This document shows positions 42,741 to 53,397 of a stretch of 64,000 nt of DNA, in pieces. Every line of letters begins with the position of its first letter. The stretch's first letter is position 1. Location of the stretch: NCBI GenBank assembly GCA_030435675.1, contig CM059624.1, positions 1,760,769 through 1,824,768 of the forward strand. The letters are read 5' to 3'. A model generated the notes under the pieces. The model saw only the letters and a list, made by a program, of their open reading frames with translations, was not told where the DNA came from and ran no database searches. The stretch is from Steinernema hermaphroditum (taxonomy: Eukaryota; Nematoda; Chromadorea; Rhabditida; Steinernematidae). Both the position numbers and the translations under genes were made by a program.

Positions 42741-44959
42741 GGCGTCCACCGAGGAAGAGGAGTCTTCAGATCAGAGAAACAGTGGTGATCTCCCTATCTA
42801 AGTGTTCTTCATCTAACTGGTTCTGTTCTTTCACATCTGATATGTTTTGAGATGATCCCTTACACCGTTTTATCTACATGACCTTTAAGCTTTTATCTGA
42901 ATGACCGACAGCGTTTTAGAACATGTTTTAATTGTTTCCTCTTCTAGCTTTAATCTTTATAAATAAAAATAATGTGTGATTATAGTGGGTCGATGGGTCA
43001 CCCAAATGGACCCGAACTCGAGGTCTCGGCACGATTAGCATCAGTGGGTAAGCTCACCTCCGCTTCTGGGTGCCTATAATAGATCGTGCATCGCACAAAG
43101 GAATGACACAAGTCAGTCATTTTGAGATCCTACTACAAAACGGGGAACTATTCAGCCAAGCCGTGACACATCCTTTCACAAGGATCTGTCTTCGATCGCG
43201 TCAGCATTCTCACATCTTCTTTGTTATTAGCAGTTAACGCAACACTTGACGCATTCAAAAGTTCTGATGAATACCCAGGTCGCCTCGCTATACATAGATA
43301 GAAATACAATCACAGAAGCCACTCTTATTAAATATATAAACACCCTAGTCGTGTGGCCAGTATAAACCAGCTTTCTATCTATTGTTCATTCTACGCCTAC
43401 CAGAGCTCGTGCATTATTATTGTTGTGATCTCGACCTCGCCTGATATCTACGCAAGGGGGTGAACTTGGGGAGGAGCCTCAAACGTGGGTAATTAAATCT
43501 TTTTACAAAAACAAGCTAACACGCAACATAACAACTAGCAACAAAGAGAGAAACCAAAGGACGAGTTGGGCGCACGCTATGCTGCAGATCACCGTACTGA
43601 CAGACATCGCTGTGAGACCCTAACATTTCAACTAGTGCAATTGGCATACAGTCGTATCACAACAATTATCAAAGAACGGCCAATAGGGACATTTGCGCCA
43701 CTGTTTGACTATTGTGTTTACGGCACGGATTGTCCAGTTTGTGTTTGTCCAAGCATGAATCCGGTGATTGTAGCGGAAGCCGTAGTTCCATCACTGTCGA
43801 CAAACAAGATATCCGACGCAGGCATCCAGCACAATATGTCATTCTGAAGGTCGCCGACGGTCTGCGGACATCACCACCAGTCGATTGTATTCAATGTAAC
43901 TTGAATTCTACATATCCTATACTTTCAATGTACGAAGTCCAATCGTCTTATTCACGAACATATACACCTAGTTCTACTGTCCTTTAACTGATAACTCTTT
44001 CACTTTAATAAACTCTGTCCTATGTGTATGTGTTGTTATCCAATTGCTTATGTTATTCAATTGCTGATTTGCACATGTCCAGGGCATGGAGGACTACTAC
44101 TATTGAGTGACGCACAAGAGCAGCATGGTCCTTTTAAATAATTGGCATCCACCCGAAATATAAGTATAATCTGGTTCTGGGTGTATTTGCCTGTAGAATG
44201 TACGTCAAACTACGCGGTTTTCCAGATCCAGATACAAATACCCAGATACAAATAACGAATATACGTCTATTTTAGCGGCTTATATCAGATATCTGCAGGG
44301 CCTATGTCTATGCACGAATTCACGTATCTACTACTTGTACCTTGATCCCTTTGAATAAGTACCTAACACAGAATTACAAGTTTGTATGAACTTGCCTTCG
44401 GTCATTGTTTTTCTAGACTCATACTACTGATGCATGAAATTCAGTAGGTTTAATTAGCATTCAAGCTGATGTTCTAGGTTGACTGACCTCAAAAAATTCT
44501 TCAACTACAAGAGATCTTTAATTCAGTGAGCTGTTGCACTAATACATGAAGGTGGCTTTACAGCCTCGCTATTACAGGCAATAAGCGCGTCTGCGTGCGC
44601 CTTCCTGTACCAAAAGTACCAAAATTCAATGGTTGTTTGTACCGTGCGTGTTGTATCAATGTACCTTTCGCTTTTGCCAAATGATGTTGAACATCGTGGG
44701 TGTGGTCCTTGCAGACTTAAGTGCGCTAAATACGTCACCACCCACCACAAAAAGTAGATACAAAAAATGAGCATTGTAGTCTTCAAATCTAGACCGATCC
44801 GATTCCGAAGAGATCTAGCATGGCTTACTGCTTTATGATTTAGTAATTGACCTCATTTTTAATAATTAGTTGCTAATATTGTGTACAATAAAACGTGCTA
44901 AACGTGTTTGAAAATATCGGCATTTCGATGACACTTCATTCCAGTCTTCAGATCCAATC
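42741..44959. other. Intergenic stretch
   Basis: Plus-strand frames at 43566-43987 have no recognisable domain and follow the repeat at 43352-43425, so they may belong to an old element; AATAAA is present near 44008. A minus-strand 87-aa frame (44786-44523) begins with a hydrophobic stretch but has no other support. Confidence 0.4.
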
Positions 44960-45903
44960 ATGAGCGAGGCGGCCACCCTCTACATCATCTACACCGAGGT
45001 CGGACTCTGCCTGGTGACCATCTTCTTCAACACCCTCTCCTTCGCGTCTTTCGCCAAACGACGAAACCTCGGCGGCCGTCACATGACGATGCTGACGGTG
45101 AAGGTGGCCTTCGACGTGCTCTTCGCCTTGGCCGCCTTAGGTTACTGTGGCGCCATTCTGAGAGCTCTCTACGGTAGCACCCTAACCGCCCCATCATCAC
45201 GCAGAAGTACTTCAGGTTCCCATGAGGGCATCGACGAGACCATCTTCTGGACTGGCAACGTTTTCCACTCTCTGGAGATCAGCATGGCCGTCTTGAACTT
45301 CTTCATCGGTTTGGATCGATATCTCGCCGTGAACGAGCCGCTGAGATATGTCACAACCTATGGGCCCAGGGTGCAAAGGGCTTCGATACTCAAAATGATG
45401 GTACTGTACTTCGTTTTCTTTATATTTTATGCGGCGACGGAACAGCCACGTGGAACGTTTCCCCATATGTTCTCCCAGTTTGCAAATGCCTACGTAACTT
45501 ACTACTTATATTGCGTTATATGTGCAATTTTTGTGGCGAATATTGCTATATCTGTGCTGTTTCTGGTCAGCTTTTGGAAATTCTTGAAGAAACGATCTCC
45601 TGACGCTGGATACACTAAGAATCTACATGCGGTATGTCCCTAATTGAGTGGTTTGGAAATGTACTAATTGCCTAGGCCAACAAAATAGTCATCTGCAACC
45701 TTCTTATCGAACTCATAGTTCTTGTCATTCCAACCGTTTTCACGTCCTCGGCACTGATATTCTTCAAAATCAATCTTCCTGATCGTTTTGGACCCTACAC
45801 TCAAGCCCTGTACGTGGCCTACACGGCCATATCATCGGTACTATTCTGGTGTTTCTCGCCGAAGCGGCAAAAGAATGATGTCAAAGTGTGCACTGTTAAT
45901 TAG
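44960..45903 (+). CDS. Serpentine-type chemoreceptor (7TM GPCR)
   Basis: Predicted 299-aa protein from exons 44960-45631 and 45676-45903 (44-nt intron, phase 0). Seven hydrophobic segments can be counted, starting IIYTEVGLCLVTIFFNTLSF and MLTVKVAFDVLFALAALGYC. TM3 ends in IGLDRYLAVNEPLRY, an expanded DRY-type motif as in nematode serpentine families. The last TMs are VICNLLIELIVLVIPTVF and ALYVAYTAISSVLFW. The ATG is soon after an ATTCCAG acceptor. Poly(A) signal AATAAA near 45980. Which sr subfamily it belongs to is not certain. Confidence 0.8.
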
Positions 45904-46077
45904 TCGTATGTTGTTTCGTCCATTGCTGGGTCAACTTGAACTCACATGGATGCATCTCGCGTTTTTTTTTTGTGTTTGAAAATAAATTGGGACCAGGGCG
46001 GTGTAGAGTCCGACTATCGACTATGGGCGGGAGTAGCCTTTGGCCACCACGAAAGTGCTGAAATCTTGACATGGGAG

Positions 46078-46455
46078 CAGAGATGGGAACTCGAGCCGAT
46101 TTCGCAATCCGAGCTGAAACCCGAGCGGACAATATATACTAGGGACAACTCTGACTGTTCGCGGGGAGCGGTAATAAGGGCGCAGACGACGAGAGACAAT
46201 TGGCGTACAGCGGCTGAGCAACGGGCATCCGATTTTCTCTCGCCGTCTGCTACCGCTCCCCGCGAACGGTCGAAATTTTCCCTGGTATATATAGCCGGCC
46301 CCGGCTCGAGTTCGGCTCGGAGCCAACCCGAGCCGAGCCGAAGCCGGCTCGGGTTTCACGAGCCGAGGCGGGTGGTCCGAGCTGGCTCCGGCTTGGCTCG
46401 GCTCTGAGGCTCGGCTAGGCTCAGAGGCTCGGCTCCGGCTCAGTTCCCATCTCTG
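46078..46455. mobile_element. hAT-type MITE with 8-bp target-site duplication
   Basis: Terminal inverted repeats CAGAGATGGGAACT and AGTTCCCATCTCTG are flanked by identical 8-mers CATGGGAG (46070-46077 and 46456-46463), the hallmark of hAT transposition. Inside are a second inverted pair (GTTCGCGGGGAGCGGTA / TACCGCTCCCCGCGAAC) and GAGCCGAGCC-rich repeats. No transposase. The intact target duplication suggests recent insertion. Confidence 0.88.
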
Positions 46456-46463
46456 CATGGGAG

Positions 46464-48010
46464 CACTGTGTGGTCGGTTTTTACGCTACCGTTTACTCGT
46501 CATCAATTTTTACATTACATTACATTTATTGGCTAACTCGGTTCATTTCGAACGTAGCGTTCACAATATGATGACCATTCGCTATTGGGTGCTTCATTCC
46601 AGTGGCTTGGTAGTATCTTAAATACACCTCCGTATATCCTGTGGAAATCGTCTAAACGACGGATATTGACATCAATGCGGATAAGCCTTGGCGATTAGTT
46701 CCGACGAAGTTCTATTTTCTGTCTTTTTCTGTGTCTTGGAACGTTATCTGTCTGATGTAGTGCTTGGCAATATCCTGCCGTGGATCTACGTAGAAGACTT
46801 ATTCAAGGCCTGTCGCCGAACGGCGAGAAACTGTCATCGACATCGGCCCAAAGTCCCGCGGCAGATCTTCCCCGCCTCTGTCTATGTTTTTCAAGTTTTG
46901 TGTATTTAAAATAGATCACGGGGGAAATAAAGCATTCCACTGTCCAACCGATTTCATGATGCATCGGCCGGTTTGTTCTTTACTGAAGCGAAATCAAGTC
47001 AATAGTCATTTGAGGGCTTATTTCATAGCCTCTTTAAAAGGAGGGACACCAGACCTCATTCAATGAATTTATGGGCCTAGACTTTTGCATATGAATAGCC
47101 TTTTCGGCTATATGGCGTCCGTTTTCAGTGACTTCATCCTCTCTATTTTCTACATCTTCTTTTGTGCAGTGTCTTGGCAGAAAATATGCGAAAGGCCCTA
47201 AAGAGGATCGCAGTTAAACAGACCTTATTTGACTAGGCTTTTCCTGTCTCGATTCCATAAATTAACCTGACCCACTTTGAGAAGAACTCTGATGATTTAA
47301 TTGAGAATTTCAATGAATCACCTAATGGATTTTCCCAGAACACGTACGCCGGAGTGCTTTGGTGGCTACGAAGAGAGACGAGACGTGGGCTTCCCCTGCG
47401 CACATCCGTTTTTGCACTTTCCGTTCCGAGCGCGAGAATATGAGATTTTCAATTTCGCACGCACTCGCGCGCAATTGGATTCGTTACTTCGAAGAAGGGT
47501 GTTCCCCGTTCGCCTCAAACATCACGTTCTATGATAACTAAATCTGTTGTGTGTCCATATTAAGAACACACATTAATCATCGGTCCAATCGCAGACCCGG
47601 CCGCATCGCTAAAAGTGTACTTTAGCCCTCGCCGGAAGGCAAACAATCACGCCACTCCTCCTGGGACGCCCTAGTTCCTTAGTTGTCAGCTGGCCTATCA
47701 GAAGACCGGGTTGGTTGAACTTCGTGATTAGCCGTCGCCATAGTCATACCCTCTCCGTGGGAGCGTCCCTCTCCGCCAGTCAGCCAGCTGGGCTGCCCCC
47801 ACCCGGCCGCGCTGAGATGACATCACTCGATTGCAGATTGCGAAACGCCCCCTCCCCCCTCCCCCTCCAACTGGACGTTCGTCTTCGTATCTATGCGTAA
47901 ACACTATGTTTATGTTTGTGCTCGACGTATGTGCGATATGTGTTCGTCTCCGCGCCAATGCTAACTGTGCATCGCTATTATGAATATATGTCGTGCTGCA
48001 GGAGGAGAAC
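46464..48010. other. Intergenic stretch
   Basis: A frame at 46688-46909 (LERYLSDVVLGNILPWIY) is followed by AATAAA near 46926 and might be a short gene or a relic, but no start or domain is convincing. The rest shows nothing recognisable. Confidence 0.4.
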
Positions 48011-50922
48011 ATGAAGAACTGCGTGATTGATTCGATGACGTCGATGTGGCGACTGGCCTACTCGTCTCGCTGGACGGTGTGGAACGAACAAAGGAGAATA
48101 TTCAGCACTTCCGCCTGTGTCGACTGCAATCCGAAGAGAGATTTCGCGTCGTGGTATGGGGAGAGGACGACGCAGCAGCAGCTTGGAAATGGTCCCAAGG
48201 TGGGTGATTTTATCGTTTGTTAGGGAACGAATGGCTGTATTTTATTGCTCTAAGCAATGAAGTACTCTTAAGTCTAAAAAACCCGGTCTAACGATTCTAA
48301 ACGATCGGGTTTTCAATCTTTTTCTGATTTTCAAGGGATGCCCTTTGCTTTCAGTGAAAGCACCTTATTCTCAGCTTGTTTTTCTTGGTTTCAAATTTCC
48401 TGAACAGATGTCTATATGTGACGTGTTTTCACCTGTTTTTCTGTAGGCTTAAGGCGTCATCTTGTGAGGGAAGGGCCAGTCTGTATTGGGATACAATGAG
48501 GGGGCTATATAAAGGATACATGAGACAGTCTAGAAAGAAGTCTAGGTGTGTGTATGAGCTTGCCAATCGTCCAAAAAATCCACCTACTTACAGATAGACA
48601 CTTATCGCTAGACAGGCATTCATTTTGTGGGATCAATCAGTGTGAAGCCGTTGGAAACCGACCGATTCCACACAGATCTGCCTCAGAAAGGGATTCCCAT
48701 TCTCAGCAGTACTTGTCTGACAGACAAATACCTTCTTTCGTGGCATATCTTATTCCCAGAATCGCTTCAAATTTCCAAACAGGTGATCTATGTGACGTTT
48801 CGCATCATATGGGTCTTTTTTCTGCTTACAAAAGGACTATTGTTGTTGACAACTGAAATGGAAATGGATGATAGTCATTCTGACGCGAAGATGATTCATT
48901 CTTTTTCGCCCACTTGACGACTTAATGGTCACATCCTGAAAGGTAAGAGCTCCTAAGCAATCTAGACGCGAAGACAACCGTAGGTGTTAATAGTGACATG
49001 TTTGTTTTCACGTGAATTAGGTCCAGTCTTTTATCTTTGAACTCACACATGTTTGCCAGAGTATAACAAAAAATAACGCATTAGGAGGGGAATGCACCCA
49101 TAGGCGGAAGAACCGGTTCTCTTATCGGCACCGGAACTGTGTTAAAGCGCGGCAAATGGGAAATTTCCATGGAAAATTAAAGATCTGAAAAGGGGCCTGA
49201 GTGCTGAGCATCTGTGCTAGGCAAAGGACAAAGTTCGTGTGCATTTTCCCACGCATAGAATGGATGAGTCGGACAACAGGTTTGAGGTCTCTTTCAGTTA
49301 CTGTAACATCATGAAAAAGATTGATCATTAGCGCGGCAACCATTCTAATCCCCTTGTTTGTCGATTTTCTTTTTCTCATCTTTTAACTTTGATTCCCATC
49401 TGTCATTCGCATCGTCGGACAGATACGTTATGATGAGGGTTGACGAAAGAGAAACGGGTTATTGCGTCGTTTCTTGACGACAATTTCTGCAAAACTTAAC
49501 CGATAACACAAGGTGTTCTGAGAAAAAGTGTGACAGACAGCAGACTAGACGTCTATTATGATCCGAGAAAATGCGACCAACCCAGAAGCCTTGCGAAATT
49601 TCAAATAAGTCTGTCTACAAAATACGCTGCAGTCCCGTCACGATATCCCTGATTTTGCATTTTTTGGCGGGAAAAACTTATTTTTCCCGATTTCTCTTTT
49701 AAATTTGGTTCTGGTCCGTCACATACGATCAGAAACTGAACACATTGACATAATGGCAGTCACCCTGCCTTGCATTTTTCTGCAAACCGTCATTTGCTGA
49801 ACAAAGGGTATTCCGTCTATCACTAGAGCGATAAGAATCTGCAAAAAGAACGCTTAGCGAAGCGATGACTGTGCACATTCTCGTGAAAAGACGATGTTTG
49901 CTTAACCGCAAAGAGGACACTAATAACGAAAGTCGTGAGTTCGAGATCACTAACGTCATAGTCATGTGGGTGGTACTCGATTTTGAAAATCATGTGTACT
50001 TTTCATTTCGAAGGTGATTAAGAAATCGATCTATGGCCAGATAGACTAAAAAGCAACAAACTACATGCTTCCCGATTTTGTATTTTTTCAAGGAGCACTT
50101 TTCAACTGTTTTTATTGCTATGAACATGGACCCCCATTTACCGGTTCCTCCCTTATCTTTGAACTCGCCCAATTACGTGGAAAACTCACATGTTTCTACT
50201 TGTCTGATGGTAACTAATAATCCATCGTTAAGGGATGCACTCGCATATCAACGAGACTCAAAAAACTCGTTTTTTGGCGACCGGTCTTGTTTTTCAAATG
50301 GGTACACATGAGTGTGGGAAATTCTAAATGTTCAGGGGTCCTTTTTCAATTGCCTTTTCTAGAACTTCAACGACTTCCTCGCAGACCTCAAGGTCAAGTA
50401 CCTACAATACGTCAAAACCATCAAGTCGTCACAGTCATCAGTGAAGATCCAAAATACGGTGTCATCTTCAAGCGATTCCCAGCAAGAAGGCGTAAGCTAT
50501 TCTCCCATAAGTCCACAGAAATCATTCTTCACCTTTAGGCCCTTTGGACAATGTTCTGGCGCTGCTATGACACTTTCGAAGAGAAAACTTCATTTGCCAC
50601 TTTATACGTTATCTACGTAGCTGCAATAACAGCCATCACCTTAACAATCGTGTAGGTTTTTGAGTTGGTATTCAATTTTAGTTAAGCTAATTTTAGAAAT
50701 TTTGCCTCGTTGCCAAAAGAGTGCGATGTTTCGGTAGCCAAATCTCAAGAAAGCGAACATTATCTCAGTTGGGATAAGAGCAAAGAGTTGAGAGAAGAGC
50801 TGAAAACGAAGCAGAAGGAGCTCTACAAGCTGCTTCGAACAAAAGACTCGCTGGATACCAGAGTGGAACAACTGCAGAAGGAGATTCAGTTGTTGAAGCA
50901 GCAGAAGCCGTCTATGTTTTGA
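48011..50922 (+). CDS. Putative mitochondrial membrane protein with C-terminal coiled coil
   Basis: Predicted 218-aa protein from exons 48011-48199, 50363-50491, 50539-50651 and 50697-50922, in phase. The N-terminus (MTSMWRLAYSSRWTVWNEQR, then RIFSTSA) is Arg-rich and ends with a typical R-x-F-S-T-S presequence cleavage site. A Ser/Gln-rich segment follows, then one TM segment (TLYVIYVAAITAITLTIV, about 125-142) and a heptad-rich coiled coil (LREELKTKQKELYKLLRTKD). The layout resembles small inner-membrane coiled-coil proteins such as CCDC51, but this is only an analogy. The 2163-nt first intron may hide exons. ATG follows GCTGCAG by nine bases. Confidence 0.6.
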
Positions 50923-51047
50923 GGAAAAGAGTGATTCGTTCACTGCCCATTACGTGTACTATTTCGGAGAGTTCAAAGTAAATAAACAGAGTTCTGAAAA
51001 TCACGCCACAGGTTGGTACACTCAGACAGGCAGTAGTAGTTGAGATT

Positions 51048-52656
51048 TCACGCCGGTTCCACGTCAGCTTCTTTCGACAGCAGATTCGACGGAGACATTG
51101 GTTTCACAATAGGAGGCGGTTTATACGAAAGGGGATCATCGTCTTCGTCTTCTTCGTTTACCATATACTGTTCTGCGGCTCTCATGACCTAAAGATATAG
51201 GTAAGAGTAGGAAAATTCAGCTTTCTCACCATAATATCGTCCGCAGTCACTTTCGGTCGCCTAACTCGCTCGTCTTCCGCCAATGAATACCGTGATTGGT
51301 TCAGAGAAGAGTACGATTGGACTGATGGTTTATCTTTCTCGAAATTCCAGTCGACGCTTGGCTTCGTTTTCAAATCGTTGATCGGAGACTGTTCTTGCGG
51401 ATCAGTGGGAGACTTCTTTCTACTCTGAGGCGATGGAAGCTTCTGAGGTGAACGCAATCTTTGGGGCGAACGAAGCTTTATCTTGTGAGGCGAAGGAGGT
51501 TTTGCCAACAGAGGCGAAGGAGGCTTTGTCTTTTGGGGCGAAGGAGGCTTTGTCATTTGAGGCGAAGGGGACTTAGTCTTCTGAGGCACAGGCAACTCTG
51601 TCTTCTGAGGTGAGGGGAGCTTCGCCTGACAGCGATCCTTCGCAGACTCATTAGCCATCTCCTGAGCATTTCCCAGTTGCAGAATCGCTGATTTTCTCAT
51701 TTCGACTTCCTCAGGCGCTTGTGCTGAAGGGCGACCATCATAGCTGTTCTTGCGCACCTCATTCGGAGTAAGAGGAAGAAGAGATCGTTTCGGCGAAACA
51801 TCCGGCCCAATATTTTCCACCTTAACCGGGCTATTCGGTCCATCTGAAATGCAGTTAACGGACTACTTGCTTTAACTCATACCAACCTGAGTCACATGGT
51901 TTCTGCTGATCGACCAGGTCCATCGGGTTCGCGAACACTTCACCTGAAGGGCGGTCAACGAACTCGTTGGAATCGTATGTGGAGAATGACGTATTGCACC
52001 TTGTTGCCGAGTTTCCTGATTCCACACTCTGTTGTGCATTGCTCCCGTTTACCATTCTCCGTGACGGCGACAGTTGTGCACTCCTTTGGTCGGACTTCAG
52101 CGAGTCCTCAGACGTTGACCTCATTTTCGGTTTCAACGGGCTATGAAGTCCCGATTCCGTGATCTGAGGGGGTGCCATCACCACGGGCACCACACCAGCT
52201 GCCATTTTCAGCTGGGAACTATTTCCGGACGTGCTATTCAGGTCGTCCACTTCTTCATCCCACTCATCACCGTCCTCCTGAACCAGCCGCTTCTTCCGAA
52301 GTTTCCCTGGAATCTTTCATGACAAACAGGTTCTCTCCATTTTCACTCACTTCTACAAACCAACACAAAAACGCAACATGTGATGATAAGACTGGCGCTA
52401 ACACATAGAATAGCGATGACGACGAAATCGCGAAGGGCGACTTTTTGCGGCTTGTTCGTGGTCGACAACGAATCAGTCTCGGCGGACGTGACTTCCGTGT
52501 CATTTTTCTCCGGTTTCCAAGTTGGCTTTCCCGGAGAAATCTACAAAAAGCACGATAACAGAGAGTACATTCAGCTCTACCCACGGGATTGGCATCGATG
52601 TACGCTAAGAGCGCGAAGAAGACGACTCCTGCAGTGGTCAACGTCCGAACGACCAT
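51048..52656 (-). CDS. Single-pass membrane protein with SP-rich cytoplasmic repeats
   Basis: Predicted 478-aa protein from exons 52656-52585, 52540-52351, 52306-51887, 51843-51230 and 51188-51048, all in phase. A signal peptide (TLTTAGVVFFALLAYIDA) precedes a short Thr/Ser-rich ectodomain of about 45 residues. TM segment VVIAILCVSASLIITCC is followed by a strong stop-transfer cluster (RRKLRKKR). The long tail contains about ten units of the type (P/R)SPQK(T/L), dense in S-P sites, between residues about 290 and 370, and ends in an acidic patch (NEEDEDDD). SP clusters suggest proline-directed phosphorylation or SH3 binding. No family recognised. Confidence 0.75.
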
Positions 52657-53397
52657 TTTGGAGGCTTAATGGACTCGAAATGGCTCAATAGCCCCGTAAG
52701 CGCTTGCACCCTGTCTGCAGACTGGCAGACGCTGTCTTTCGTTGGAGACAGAATACCCATCGCCAGAAGAAGCCTTCTTCGGCGTCTTTTCCTTCGATGG
52801 GATGGAGGTGATGAAGGAGACATCTTCAGCATGTAAGCCTGAAAGAAAAAAAGGATAAAATAATCAGAAAAGGCGCAAATATTCTTGGTACAAAAATCAA
52901 GAAAACTGTCTGTCGCGACAGAAAAAAAATTAAAAGTTGGCAGATATTTCCCATAGGTCCCAAAACGACCCCTCCTAAATGCGCGAAATGCCTCTAGTCG
53001 ACAGCTGATTTAGCTTCGTTTAACTGTCTTCTTGTTGCAGATCTTTTCTTCGAATTCGCTTTCAGTTTTTGCAATACTTTATTTTTCAAAAAATTACGCG
53101 ATGGATTGTCCTATTTTTCTGCGCTATTTAGAATTCAACGCAGCTCGCGATATCATACGATTAGCAAGTTATCTAACCTTTCTTCTCCTGTTCTCATCAT
53201 ATTATCGATGTTTTCATTGAAAACATCCAAGAATACTTGATATTTTTCTATCCGATCGCGCCGAATAAGCCTAATATTGCCATAACTAGTGTGGTGTTCT
53301 GCAATTTACTAGATGTTGAAGTATACAACTTCGTTATTCGCATGTTCGCATGAGTTCTTTTCACTCAGAAAACTAATTCAGTTCCATCTTCAGCACC
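52657..53397. other. Divergent promoter region
   Basis: Lies between two divergently transcribed genes. A minus-strand frame at 52832-52638 (MLKMSPSSPPSHRRKRRRRR) precedes the membrane-protein start and could be an upstream ORF. Confidence 0.4.

Noticed and set aside
44523..44786. 87-codon minus-strand frame with hydrophobic start
   Set aside because: Signal-like first 20 residues but no acceptor or conserved pattern; the rest looks random.
45170..45220. Possible 31-nt intron within the GPCR first exon (GTAGCACC..CGCAG)
   Set aside because: Removing it shifts frame and destroys the receptor sequence downstream.
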